Position numbers and translations under genes: made by a program | Assembly (NCBI RefSeq): GCF_009730915.1 | Contig: NC_052479.1 | Location: forward strand, 1,798,001-1,862,000 | Reading direction: 5' to 3' | DNA from: Dioscorea cayenensis subsp. rotundata | Taxonomy: Eukaryota > Streptophyta > Magnoliopsida > Dioscoreales > Dioscoreaceae | Length of the DNA stretch: 64,000 nt | Part shown: in pieces, positions 1 to 11,491 of the stretch | How the letters are laid out: every line of letters begins with the position of its first letter | Numbering within the stretch: the stretch's first letter is position 1 | Notes under the pieces: model-generated | The model's database searches: none | What the model saw: only the letters and a program-made list of their open reading frames with translations | Told to the model about the DNA's origin: nothing

Positions 1-345
1 ATAAGCCCAAACAAGTTTAACAAAAGGGCACTGCAGGAAGAGATGATCAACCGATTCAATCTCATAGTGACACATTAAACGGGTAAGCTGAGGTAGTAGT
101 GGGGAGCTTGTTGCACTGTTTTTTTGCGAGATTCTCAAGAAAAAGAATTTTATTCTTCCACACGAGCCAGTTGAAAAGATTGATCTTCCGTGGGCATGTG
201 TGACGCTAGAAAAACTTCACCACCGGGTAGCGCAATCCACCATCATTTAGAAAATTATAGGACTTCACCGAGAAGACCTTATTCCCTGTAAATATCCACC
301 TTTTCCGATCACATGGCTCTTTTACATGCTTTCACAGGCGGTCTA
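1..345 (-). mobile_element. LINE (non-LTR retrotransposon) relic, zf-RVT region
   Basis: Reading the minus strand gives a decayed match to the zf-RVT region that follows the reverse transcriptase in plant LINE ORF2 proteins. Readable pieces include FSVKSYNFLNDGG, TCPRKINLFNWLVWKNKI and SVDHLFLQCPL, interrupted by stops and small indels. The element runs off the left edge of the window. It is a dead 5'-truncated or fragmented copy, and no protein start is visible. Confidence 0.75.
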
Positions 346-1278
346 AGTAGAGTCCAATATCCGGGTTTATGAATATTTATGTAGGGTGATTAAATAAAAA
401 TAAAAAGTAAAAAAATGAAATAAAAATAGACTATGACTCATGACTGACAGAGTGAGTAGGGATTTTTGGTGTTGGGTGTGTGAGCATACATTTCAGTGCT
501 TGGTCTGGTCACTTGGCGGGCACTGATTTTGTATTGGAGTAATGAGGCACTAACACTCCCATGTCCCATTATACATCCACTTCATCTATGTAAAAATATT
601 TATATTTATTAAAATATAAATAAAAAACTAGTGTTCGGCTACCGTGGTCATGTCAAAATGAAAATAATAATAATAATAATAAAATTTTGTTTAACAAAGT
701 TTTACAAAAAAATTTTCCCCAAGTTTTGAGTGAAGAAGATTAATTAAAACATAGTTTCATAATTTAATTATTTCTTGATTTATTGGCATTAGATCAGATT
801 TTCTATATAAAATGTTTATAATTTTCAAGTTCTTCATAATGAGAACACAAGTGCATTAAAAAATTAATTTTTTTATTTATACACATTCTTGATAAAACTT
901 ATTTATATTATTAAAAAAAATATTTTATAATATTTAAACTAAAAACAATATAAAAGGATTGGTTGTTTCAATGATCCAACTGAAAAGAACCAATTTTTTT
1001 TTTTAGAATAATAGGTGACAAACGCCATTTTTTATTAATATAAATAGTACTAAACAATACTGAAGCCTGGCTGTACAATATATATACAGTATAAAAATCC
1101 CAGATGAATAATACATGAACAGTACATAAAACAGTACTACTGAGGGAGGGATTTGAATCCATGACCTTCCTATTTACACTTCGGTGTCATACTGAAAAAA
1201 ATCAATTTCAAAAACGGTTAAATTTTTTATTTTTAAAATTAAACACAGTTATATACATTAAAAATCACGTTGCTCACC
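346..1278. other. AT-rich intergenic DNA
   Basis: No gene is seen here. The stretch is rich in A and T with a short AAT run near 664-682. The only long open frames (64 and 60 codons) lack any recognisable domain. Confidence 0.6.
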
Positions 1279-1767
1279 ATCTTATCTCAGTGGTGTCAAA
1301 CGGGTCAGGCCTGGCCCGAGCCAACACGGCCCATGCACTATAGGGTAGCCGGGCCAGACGGCCAGCCCAACCACCAAGGTTGGCCCCAACACGTCGGGTC
1401 GACCCAGATATATTATATTTATATTTTTTTATTTTAAACCCCAAAAATATAAAAAAATGCCCTAAAATTGCTTAAAAAAATAAAAATATATACTAAAATT
1501 AAAAAACATAGAACTAAAAGCCTTATTGACTAAAAAACAAAAAATATACCAAATTTTTACTTACATTTACGTCTTTCGGCCCAGTCTGGGCTCAAAAGCA
1601 GCCACGAGTCAGAAACCCCCATGCCCAAAGACGGCCCGGGAGTAGGCTGGGCCCTGCCCGAAAGCACGGCGATCTTGTAGCATCTGCTTGGGGCCAAGCA
1701 CGCTCAACTCGGTCGGGCTGTCAGGCCCTGGGCGCTGACGAGCCCATTTGACACCACTAATCTTATC
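1279..1767. mobile_element. hAT-type MITE with 8-bp target duplication
   Basis: The element at 1287-1759 (473 bp) is bounded by near-perfect terminal inverted repeats: TCAGTGGTGTCAAACGGG at the left, and TAGTGGTGTCAAATGGG as the complement of the right end. It is flanked on both sides by the same 8-bp sequence ATCTTATC (1279-1286 and 1760-1767). An 8-bp duplication with AG-GGTGTCAAA termini is the hallmark of the hAT superfamily. The ends are GC-rich with many GGCCC/GGGCC words and the centre is AT-rich. There is no transposase frame, so it is non-autonomous. Confidence 0.85.
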
Positions 1768-2102
1768 ACTCTTTACTTGTTCCTATTATTTTTTAATCTT
1801 TTTGCATTCATCTTTTCCATGAATGAATAAATGTGATTTATCAATTTTTCTAGAAAAGAAAAAAACATCACAATGAAAAATAACATCAAAGAACAAGGAA
1901 TTACAAAAAAACTACATGGCCTCCAAAAATAGCATCAAGATTGGAAATTACAAAGACATTAGATCCATAATAACAAGGACCAGCAATATAATACATAATC
2001 AAACAGCCAAAAACAAAAAGGAACAATGACTGGACAATGTAGATACAAGCTGGCAACTCATCACCATATCATCATACAGAGACAACAAAATAAGTTCATA
2101 TG

Positions 2103-2133
2103 TTGCTCTTGCTCTTGCTCTTGCTCTTGCTCT
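2103..2133. repeat. Hexanucleotide microsatellite (TGCTCT)n
   Basis: About five perfect copies of TGCTCT lie just downstream of the AGT2-like pseudogene stop on the minus strand. Confidence 0.85.
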
Positions 2134-2177
2134 TATTGACTAATGGCAGTTAAACAACATCTGGAGAGAAAGAGATT

Positions 2178-2297
2178 TCACAGCTGGGACATTGCAAGGT
2201 CCATTGTATCCACAAGGAAATCTTGAAAGATCAAAAAGAATGAGATTGAAATTGTTAAAAATTGTCGGAAAAGAATCTAATCGATAACAATAATAAC

Positions 2298-2339
<42 letters not shown>

Positions 2340-4307
2340 CAATGTAAGCAAAGAGTAATACCAGCATCGTCTTTAGTGAAGCAAAGAGGAGGAAGAATCC
2401 TGAACACATTTCCATAGAACCCGCCTTTTCCCGACTAAATCATGAATGATCATTATATTATAAAAGAGTTGGTATTTCATTTTACCTCCAGAGATCGAGG
2501 AGCTTGTGTAATGTGCCTTTGAGTTATTTTTGTGATTTAGCTCCATTAATGACCTGACCCTGTTTTTTTAGGAGCTTGATTTTTGTGAGGTTTGTGGTAG
2601 AAGCAGAAAATTATTTAGAACAATTCGAACTGGTTTGCTTTTAAGCTTATGTAAAAACATGTAAATTTCTTGTTTTCTACCTCCTATTGATCTTCAGGCA
2701 ACTAAATTATGAATGATTCATCATATAAAGGCAAGGGAAGAAACCTTTCATCTCTTCCATGATATGTAGAGTTTCAGCTTTGGCAGGAGTTTTTAGTTTG
2801 TGATCAGTGACCAGCTCAACTCCAAGCATCAAACCTCTTCCCCTCACGTCGTCCGCCGATGACTACAACATAGAACCGAACATTGTAATGCTAACATGTC
2901 ATTCTTTCAAGTAGCAATTAGATATGATCATCCTACTTTTAAATGATAAACTTACTGTCATGCTTTTTCCTGAAGTGCTTTCGAGACAGATCTTTCAAGT
3001 AAGATCCAACAATGAAAGCATTCTCTTGAAGTTTTTTTCTTTCTCAAGTACTTTAAGAACAGCATGTCCTCCAGCAGTGCACACAGGATTGCCACCAAAT
3101 GTATTGTTGTATATTCGACGTGCCAAAACTTGAGCTATTTCTGGAGTTGTAACTACGGCACCGAGAGGTATACCATTTCCGATACCCTGACAATACACAG
3201 AAACAAAATTTAATCAGTTTCGATTAAAAACCACCTGCGATAAATACATGTAAAACAGATAATGCACCTTTGCCATTGTCACCATGTCGAGCACAACACC
3301 GTGAGCTTTGAATCCCCAAAAATGGCTTCCTGTGCGAGCAAATCCTGCTTGGACTTCATCGGCAATACAGAGTCCTCCGGCTTTCTTTATAATGTTATAG
3401 ACAGCAGGCAAGTAAAGTGGTGCTAATTCCACAACTCCACCAACACCCTGTTGTTACAAACATATGCCGATGTTTAAATCTACTGATAAAAATACAAGGA
3501 AAAAGAGAATTTAGTTACAGATGATATACTTGAATAGCTTCAGAGATGAAACCAGCAACTTGTCCAGAAGTTCCGAAATCTATAATTCCTTGAACATCTT
3601 TAGCATATTGCTCTCCATCTGAACCAAAAACACCCCTGTATGGATCCGGACTCACTGCATGATGCACTCCAGTCTGCTTGCCAAAAAATCAAGTTCATAT
3701 TACACAAAAACACTTCACCAGAAACAGAAACAGAGACTATGTTATTGCGATCTAGTAAATTAATACTGCTAAATTTTTATTCAAACTCTACGAATTGCAT
3801 CTAATTGGTTGCATAAATTTGAACTGATAGTAATATATATACCTGCACAACATTGAATTTCCAGTTGGAGTGAGCAGTAGCAGCCATGGTAGTTGGAGCA
3901 TTGCCATGATATCCATTTCAAAGTGATATAATATCCAGGCAACCTGTATAAAGCCTTGCCGTCAACATCGCCAATTCATTCGCTCCGGTGCCGGAATTCG
4001 TGAAGAACACAACCTACACATCAATAGACAATTCAATAACCATACAAAAATCCATGAAACAATGCTTGATATTGAAATAAAAAAATAGTACCTTGAGGGT
4101 TACCAGGCATCTTGGAAGCCAAAGCTTCGGCGAAATCGGCAATGGCATGGTTTAAGTAGAGAACGGCGAAATCTAGTTGATAATGGCGTCGATGACTTCC
4201 GGGTGGCAATGGCCGCAGCCAACCGTCGCAATGCCGCCGAATGCGTCGAGGTAACGCCGGCCAGTCTCATCAAACAAGTACTGCATCTTCCCCGCCACAA
4301 CGTTCAA
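2178..4307 (-). pseudogene. AGT2: Alanine-glyoxylate aminotransferase 2-like pseudogene (class III, PLP)
   Basis: Spliced minus-strand exons match the plant AGT2/AGT3 family of mitochondrial class III aminotransferases. Exons by eye are 4092-4307, 3843-4013, 3530-3673, 3268-3447, about 2950-3186, 2745-2862, 2362 to about 2431, and 2178-2221. Recognisable blocks are [71 protein letters not shown], the PLP-lysine context VTMAK/GIGNG split by an intron, [43 protein letters not shown] and a final DFLVDTMDLAMSQL stop. Defects: about 19 bases are missing with a stop near 4160, an in-frame TGA replaces arginine at 3918-3920, frameshifts lie in an A7 run (about 3032-3040) and near 2853, and the first exon with the transit peptide is absent. 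The short exon joining 2745 to 2431 could not be placed. Some frameshifts may be sequencing errors, but the deletion and missing 5' end argue for a true pseudogene. Confidence 0.75.
2293..2337. repeat. AAT trinucleotide microsatellite
   Basis: A (AAT)n run of about 14 copies sits in the last intron of the AGT2-like pseudogene. On the minus strand it gives a meaningless poly-tyrosine frame. Confidence 0.9.
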
Positions 4308-4808
4308 CTGTAAAAACGAACTTTTTATTTTACAATTCACCCCATGAAAATTATTTTTAATTCAAATTTACGTCTTTTACAAACTACTCCCTTGATAATT
4401 TTTAACTTTACATTGCGTGTTGTGTCGTTTCCAAATATAGATAATGAATATTTCATAAATCAAGCATTTTGTAGTGAGAGTGACACGAGAACAAAAATTT
4501 GATTTTTTACTATTCTCTTTTACAAATTTTAAGATTTTTCAGTTAATTCTAATTATTAAAAATTTGCTCATGTTGTTTTTATGTTTTTTTAATTAATCCC
4601 TTAAAAGTTTGAATTCACGTTTGATACTATTTTTTTCAGTATTGTGTAAACATTTAAACATCATAAAGAAAAGAAAAGGCTCAAAATTGGAGTTTACTTA
4701 CTACTCAGTTATCAAACTTTTTACACTTTTTATTTTTATTTTATTTTTATAAAAAAATAGATAAACCACACTGATTTAATTTTTGTTTTAAACTTTTTAT
4801 TAGTTCTT
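4308..4808. other. Intergenic DNA between the AGT2-like pseudogene and the LTR element
   Basis: AT-rich and without a gene. It holds a short GATAAACCAC motif (about 4760-4770) that is the reverse complement of the GGTTTATC tail seen at several LINE ends in this window. Confidence 0.5.
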
Positions 4809-5939
4809 TATTAGTTCCTCCGGTGTGGTTTGTGGGTATTAAGTAGCACTTAAGCACTCATAGAAAGTCTCAGCATAGCCGATAAAAAAAGCACACAAAC
4901 AAACAAGGAGACACCTAGCGTTGATAGCTGGGTTCGTCCACTCGCCTACGTGCGGGGGCCAAGCCGGAGATAAACAATCCACTAAAAGAGGTAAAAATAG
5001 ATGAGTACAAACAACATCACTCACGCTGCTCAACGATGAAGATCACTCTGCTACTACTAGATTGTTTGGTGCTCACACTCTCCTCCAGAGTCGCTCAAGA
5101 GTCGCGCCTCTGATCTCTGAGGCAAGGTAACTCATATGAGGCGCCTCAGCGTCCCCAAATATAGCACATACCTCTTTTAGAATCTCATGACTACTAATTT
5201 AAAAAGCATGCGAGAAATTAATTTCGTTCGACTCTGTCATTTGTAACGTAAGTTGCTTGTAGCCACGATTGCTGACTTGACCGAGTTACAGTTTGCGTTG
5301 CGGACGACCTCGAGACCCATCAACCTCCCGGTCATGCTTAGTCAGGAGTCGATCACGGCCAAATCTCGATCCATTGCCGTGCACCTAGCTCTCCTCGAGC
5401 TCCTCGTCGCGCCGGTCCCGCGGGCGCAGTCCTTGTGCGTCTCGATGAAACTTGCCAAACTTACCCTACATTTGGTCTTCAAAGATTCTCGAACTTGATC
5501 TTCAGATTCACCCAAGTTTGGTCCTCAAAATCTTACGGTTAATAGACTTGATGATTCTCATCGAGGATTCTTCAAATCATATCTCCTCCATTCGCACTCA
5601 TGAATAGATCTTTCTTTAATTAAGCTCGCGTATTTTGTGCTGATCAAATCACCTAAAATATGGTGCTTGATATGATCTTGTCTTGAGTTGCATGGCGTTG
5701 CCATAACTCCACGAGATCTTTAAGATAGAGCTTCACCCATGATCTTGAGATATTTGGCGCTCCATATTGAGAGACTTACTAAAAATATCTTCACCCATGA
5801 TCTTCCTTGCACTCCAAGTCTTTGCTTGCCATGTCACCATGCTTACATCATCAATTATGCTTTGTCGCCTTGGTTTGCCATGATCAGCTCGAGTCTAGGT
5901 GTCAAATCATGCCAATAAATAGTCGCGGTCGCTCTAACA
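4809..5939 (-). repeat. 3' LTR of the Sirevirus-like element
   Basis: About 1131 bp, alignable throughout with 10355-11491. It starts (minus strand) with TGTTAG right after the polypurine tract and ends in the conserved block complementary to TTAGTTCCTCC. Shared landmarks include AGATAAACAATCCACTAAAA, GTCCCCAAATATA and AATTAAGCTC. Confidence 0.8.
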
Positions 5940-5952
5940 ATCTCCTTTGGCA
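5940..5952 (-). other. Polypurine tract of the Sirevirus-like element
   Basis: The minus strand reads TGCCAAAGGAGAT directly before the LTR start TGTTAG. This resembles the CCAAGGGGGAGATTGTTAG junction typical of Copia elements, with two Gs changed or lost. Confidence 0.65.
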
Positions 5953-6299
5953 TAATTTGTACTACTGCTTCTGCCTCGAGGCCGACTCTGTTACGACATT
6001 CTGTTGCAACTTGACACGGACCGCGAGACTAAACTACTCATATTCTGACTTCAGGGGAACAACATCAGTGGAGAGCGAAAACTACGAGTCCCGACATGAA
6101 GATATCATCTAGTTGCTTACAAAAATACTTGAGAAAATATTACAAACTGCAACTAGTGGACAAAATACGATTTAACCATAATGGTCGACAGACATAACAA
6201 TGTTTCGACACAGATAAGACTAAATGTTCAAATGCCAATGAAAACAAATAACTAGTCGATCGCAGTGCAAGCGCGCTACTCCCCCTTTGTGGCGTAATT

Positions 6300-9030
6300 G
6301 ATGCAGAAGTTTTTCATGAGCCTGCTGCAAGCTTTGTTATACCATCTGACGTGACTTCCCCTATCTTCGGTTTCTGGTCTTTATGCTCCCCAGTCGTGAC
6401 CAGTCGTCTCTCTTCTTCTTCTTCTCGAGAATTTCAGACGAGATAGAATCTTACGCTTTTTGTTTTCGCGATGATGAACAATGTCTGCGAGATAATGCTC
6501 GTTCTTACTCCTCCCATCTTCTAGTTACTCTTTCGACATCTTCTCCCGTATTCTTCTTCTACGATAGATTTTCCTCTTCTTCATCTTGGCATTGATGGGT
6601 GGAGACGCCGCTTCCCTCAGGTCAAATCAATCTTCTACCTTGGTCGAGCAGGTTTTAGAAATCTTTAGCTCTTGCACTGCTATGGCTGCTTCTCCCTTCA
6701 CGAGGTTGTACTCCATGTTGCTAACAAATACTGCGGCGATGATCGGGGATCTCAAGTGATGTCGAGGAGCTTGTACTATCGGCTTCTTTCACGATATTAC
6801 GGAAAAATCAACCTTCCCAGATTGAACTTCTTGCCAGTGACCAGCAAGACAATAAAAAGTGCGAGCTCCTTCCATCTATGCTAGAGATTGTCATGTGGTA
6901 ACCAGTCCCAGATGCCAAGTCTAAAGCAGAACATTGTACTTAGCGTAAGGTTTGATCTGTGGGAGTCTTGTTTCTACTCCCATGACTCCGTTCTTCCTCC
7001 AGTGATCTCTTTCGAGCTTCTTGCATTCAGCTCAAGCCCTTCTTCATAGTTTCCTTTCACCTCTGGGTTTAAACTCAAGAATTTATTCGGACAAGTGGGA
7101 GTAAAGCGGGATCCACTTACCTCTGAACAGCGGACTCTAGTAATGCCTTTTGTCGGATGGTAGTAAATTATTGTAAAACTCTTGGACCAATGACAAATTG
7201 TAGCTTTCTGGAAATGTTGCAGACTTGTATAAACTTCTTTGTCGTAGATTTCGATTAACCCATACTTCTCAAAAAGCTCCTTCATCGATCATTCTTTGAA
7301 CCACAACTCTCTCCCTTCAGTGATTCAAACTTCTTCTTGGATACTTTGTTATAAAAATCCGTCTTCATCAACGTCTTTTTGCGGTTGGGTTGCTTTCTTC
7401 TTCTTTCTTTCTTAGAGCTTTCATGATGGTTTCTCCCCTGTTTTGTTGCTTTCATGACATCTTCTCTTGGCCTAGGGGAAGCTTCTACTCGGGTTGAGAG
7501 AAAGACTTTCTTTTGTTAACCTTCTCCTTCTTCTGGGTTTTCTTCCTTGACTGGGCCTTCTTTTCAGACGCTACTTTCTTCCCTTTTAGTCAAACTGAGG
7601 CAAACTCGATCTTTGAGTGGGATCTCATCAGAACTATTTGAACCGCCGGATGTTGCGAGAAGATGTTATAACCGGGATTACGTGACATGTTACTGTTTCT
7701 ATAGGGTGCTTCGGCATGATCGGGTGTAGATCACCCGAACTCTCACTTAGAATAGTAGCGTCTCTTCTTCAGACACTAGTGGAACATCTGCTTCTTTCTC
7801 CAATAGTTTCTTACGCTAGTGCTCGGTTTGCTTCTTTTTTCGCGAGCATCTTCATCCCCTAGCCCTGTTGCTTTCTTTCTGAACTTTCTCCCATCTGGAG
7901 CGTGAGTGAGTCCCTCATGCTCATCTTCCTCCGCTCTCTGAACATAAGCACTGAAAAGACTCACGAACCCATCTCGAGATCATCTCCGCTTTGACACCGG
8001 CAAGTCTTGAGGGCGATGTTCCCTTCTCTTACTTTCACGATCCACGAGAAGAAAACATAAGGGACAATTGCTTTCCCTAAATCTTTCGACTTCTCTTCTT
8101 GGTGGGCTTCCTCCAGAATCGAGCCCCTCTCATCCTTACTTCGCATCGGACAGGCAATTTCTTGTGGGGTCCGTGGAGCACGGCAGTGGCCATCCTCTTT
8201 GTCCCCTCGTCTTTTTCTCACCTGCTTCGTTTTCTTTCTTCTCTCTCTCGATTTCAAAAAAACAATCTTTGGAAACAATTTGGGATATTAGGGTTTTATG
8301 CCCCATTAAGTAGTTATAACTTCCAGGGCACCCTTTCAAAAATCTCTTTTCAAAAATAATCCCTCTCCTTTTTGAATATACTTTCCTCCTTTTTATTTCC
8401 TTTTTGTTTTGATGTTTTGATAACTTTTGAGAGACATCAAGAGATTTTCACTCCTTGGAGTGTTTTGCTTATTGACTTCATAGGGACCTCGGTCAACATA
8501 TTGATTGTTGTACCATAATGTTATACTGTCCCCGATTTATCACCATCTTCAAACCTCGAACTGGAGGACTCTTCTTCTTCTCTTGGTACTTCACCTTTTC
8601 GAATCCACAGATTTCTTGATTACAATAGTTTTTCCCTCTAACTTTTTCTTTTTTAATGATTGCTTCTTCAGTGTCCAATTATTCTTCCACTTTTCAAGTC
8701 TTCTTTCAATTTGTTTGCACTTGGGTCTTATGTGGCGCTTTCTCATGATGAAAGCATGTAGGCACTTCACTTTTTGGTTCTTCTTTGCTTTGACTTGTTT
8801 TTCTTTAGCGTTTTGTTGGGCAAGGTTGACTTGACAAACACAACTCCCTACGAATCTTGCTCTCGACACTGCAGAGCTTTCTCAATATACCCAATACCAT
8901 GTCGGGGCTTTACTAGTTCTTCCAACTGAAAGAATCTCGTCGAGCTTGGCAGTACTCTTTGTTCGTGGAGTCCAAGGTCTTCTCGAAAGATTGAATAGCT
9001 TTTTCTACATATACTCAACTCTTCCTCCAA
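6300..9030 (-). other. Internal region of the LTR element, unrecognised Lys/Glu-rich frames
   Basis: This part of the element lies between gag and the 3' LTR. Minus-strand frames near 8.59-8.87 kb and 7.96-8.28 kb are rich in Lys, Glu and Arg. The piece at 6974-7285 (starting MKELFEKYGLIEIYDKEVYT) resembles the plant transposon-associated domain that follows gag in some large plant retrotransposons (PF20167-like), but the match is by memory of the pattern only. No active-site motif for protease, integrase or reverse transcriptase was found. The region may be a captured or lineage-specific sequence, or simply decayed pol. Confidence 0.35.
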
Positions 9031-9099
9031 GCGTTGGTTTTTGCAACATCATATCATTAAATCATGCTCATTATGAGTTTATAGTTTGTGAGAAGATCA

Positions 9100-10340
9100 T
9101 TTTCACATTTACCTCATTGTACTCACCGCTCGGTTTGCCACAGTATGTTGGGAGCCGATGTTGCGAACATATTCTCGCAGCGATGAGTGGATCCACTCAT
9201 CATAACGAGAAAGCGATCGATGATGGTTGCTCGACTTCTCTTCATCGTCTTCTTGATGCTACCATCGAGTCATCACTCCATCTCAGCATTCATGATGATT
9301 TTCCTTTCTTTACGAGAGTATTAGCACACTCGGCTTGATAGTGCCCAAAGCCTCCACATTCTCATACACTTGATCTTTATGGGGACGATCTTCAATTTCT
9401 TCCTTTTTTGTGATGATCTTCGACTTCTTCCTTTTCTCTTTATTTAGACCATCTTTTTCTTTGAAATTTCTTGCCTTGTGTCTTGTATCTTCCTGAAAGC
9501 ATGTCATGCATCTTTCTCGACAAGAAAACAATTTCTCTATCCTCTTCGCTCTTCATCCTCGCTATAACAAAGATGTTGTAACTCCCTTCTGCTTTTATCT
9601 GCTTCAACCTCAAGGCTACATCTTCTATTCTTCTTTCGTGGATTGAGGGTTCATCTCATATGCTTTGCAAAGACCCCATCGACTGTCCGGCTCATAGTCG
9701 AGATGTCTCTAGCTTCTTCTATTGCCGAGATTTTTGCATCAAATCTTCTTGGGAGAGATCTAAGTGTCTTCCTGACTAGCTTCTTATCTCAATACCCTTG
9801 CCGAATGGTAGGCTCGACTTGTAATGTCCATCAATTTGGCATTGAACATGACTATCGCCTCATCTTCTCCCATCCCGAGATTTTCGAACTATAGTTGTTA
9901 ACATTTGAAGTTTGGATTCTCTTACCAAGTTGGTACCTTCATGTATGGTGTGAAGAATCTCCCAAGCTTTCTTGGCATACTCGCATGTTGCAATATATTT
10001 GAACTGATTCTCATCAACTCCTCCAAAGATTGCATTGAGAGCTTCCCATTAAGCGTTAGCTTACTGCGATGTCTCTCGCACACCCAATGCCTTTTCTTCT
10101 TCATAATCACGTTCTCATCTTCATCAACTAGAGTAGGAGGAGACCATCTCTTCTACAAAGACTCCATGCACTTTCATCAATGGACTTGATAAACGCCTTC
10201 ATGCGAGCCCTTCCAATATGGATAGTTGGATCCATTACAACGCGGTGGTCGCGTATCGGAAGCTCCTTCTTTTCCGACCATCAATGGAACTTAGTTAGGG
10301 ACCTCGCCGACTTTGAAACCAAAGTGAAAACGATGCACAA
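9100..10340 (-). pseudogene. Degenerate Copia gag (Sirevirus type)
   Basis: Minus-strand pieces in shifting frames match Sirevirus/Copia gag in the right order. They are an IGRARMKAFIKSIDESAW segment near 10.2 kb, an SSNILQHASMPRKLG segment near 10.0 kb, an RSLPRRFDAKISAIEEARDI segment near 9.75 kb, and a decayed zinc knuckle of the CX2CX4HX4C type near 9.35 kb that is visible only across frames. Multiple stops and frameshifts make it non-coding today. The encoded protein would have formed the retrotransposon particle. Confidence 0.7.
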
Positions 10341-10352
10341 GGCTCGATACCA
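10341..10352 (-). other. Primer-binding site (initiator tRNA-Met)
   Basis: The minus strand reads TGGTATCGAGCC two bases downstream of the 5' LTR. The canonical plant Copia site is TGGTATCAGAGC, so the match is strong with a two-base swap. This fixes the 5' LTR as the right-hand copy. Confidence 0.8.
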
Positions 10353-10354
10353 CT

Positions 10355-11491
10355 CATTAGTTCCTCCTGTGGTTTGTGGGTATAGACTTTAAGCACTCAT
10401 AGAGAGTCTCACACAAACCAATAAAGAAAAAGCACAAACAAACCACAAGGAGACACACAACGTTGATAACCCAGCTTCAGCGTCCACTCGCCCACGCCTG
10501 GGGCCAAGCCCGAGATAAACAATCCACTAAAAAGAGGTAAAAATAGATGTAGGCATAAACACTGCACCTCACACCTCAACAACGAAGATCACTACCCTCC
10601 TAGATTGTTTGGGCTCACACACTCTCCCTCAAAGAGTCACTCAAGAGTCACATCTACAATCTACTGTACGAGGGTAACTCTATATAGACGCTCAACGTCC
10701 CCAAATATAAGCACATACCTTTTAGAATCTCCGCTGCTACTAATTTAAAAACCCCGCTGAATTAGTCGTCCAGAACTCCCTCGTCTAGTAACATAAGTTG
10801 CAACTGCCCGATCACCGACTTGGACCGAGTTCAAGTTACGTCTATGGACGTACCTCGAGACCCATCAACCTCCCGTGCCATGCTTTAGTCCGAGTCGATG
10901 CAGCCCAAATCTCCCGATCCCGACCGACGAACTAGCCTACCTCGCCTCCTCATCACGCTAGTCCCCTCGCAGTGCGCACGTCCCTTGTCGCCTTCGATGA
11001 AACTCTGCAAACTTCTCCTAAATTTGGTCTTCAAAGATTCTCCAAACTTGATCTTCAATTCACCCAAGTCTGTTCCTCAAATCTCTTGTTAATAGACTTC
11101 AATGATTCTCATCAAGTGATTCTTCAAATCATATCTCCTTCATTCACACCACTGAATAGATCTTTTCTTTAATTAAGCTCTCCACCATATTTTTGTCTTC
11201 AATCAAATCACCTAAATATGGTCTTGATATGATCTTGTCTTCTGTTAGTAAGGCATTGCCAAAAATAACTCCACCAAGATCCTTAAGATAGCTTTCACCA
11301 CGATCTTCAAGATATTTGAGCACCACGTTGTAGACTTACTAAAAATATCTTCACCATGATCTTCCTCTAGACTCCAAGTCTTCTTGCCACGTCACCACGC
11401 ACATCATCAATTACGTATGTCACCCTTGGTCACGCTCACTTGGCCTGGTGCTGTCAAATCACGCTAATAACATAACATGCATCGACTAACG
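10355..11491 (-). repeat. 5' LTR of the Sirevirus-like element
   Basis: About 1137 bp, homologous along its length to 4809-5939. A TATATAGA word near 10681 on the minus strand could be the LTR TATA box. The terminal dinucleotides appear mutated (CG at the start, TG where CA is expected). Confidence 0.8.

Larger units (their letters stand above)
4809..11491 (-). mobile_element. Sirevirus-like Ty1/copia retrotransposon, decayed, without visible pol
   Basis: The element is about 6.68 kb on the minus strand. Two diverged LTRs (4809-5939 and 10355-11491) enclose about 4.4 kb. A primer-binding site complementary to initiator tRNA-Met lies inside the right LTR and a polypurine tract lies inside the left LTR, which fixes the orientation. 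The upstream internal part encodes a degenerate Copia gag of the Sirevirus kind. No integrase, reverse transcriptase (YVDD) or RNase H block could be read in the remaining 3 kb, which instead holds Lys/Glu-rich frames. LTRs differ by many substitutions and indels, so the insertion is old. No matching 5-bp target duplication is visible. A frame-corrected reading was not attempted. Confidence 0.75.

Noticed and set aside
2140..2415. 91-codon minus-strand frame with poly-Tyr
   Set aside because: It overlaps AGT2-like exons in another frame and the run is translated AAT microsatellite.
5253..5498. 81-codon plus-strand frame
   Set aside because: It lies within an LTR of the minus-strand element, and the homologous LTR does not keep the frame.
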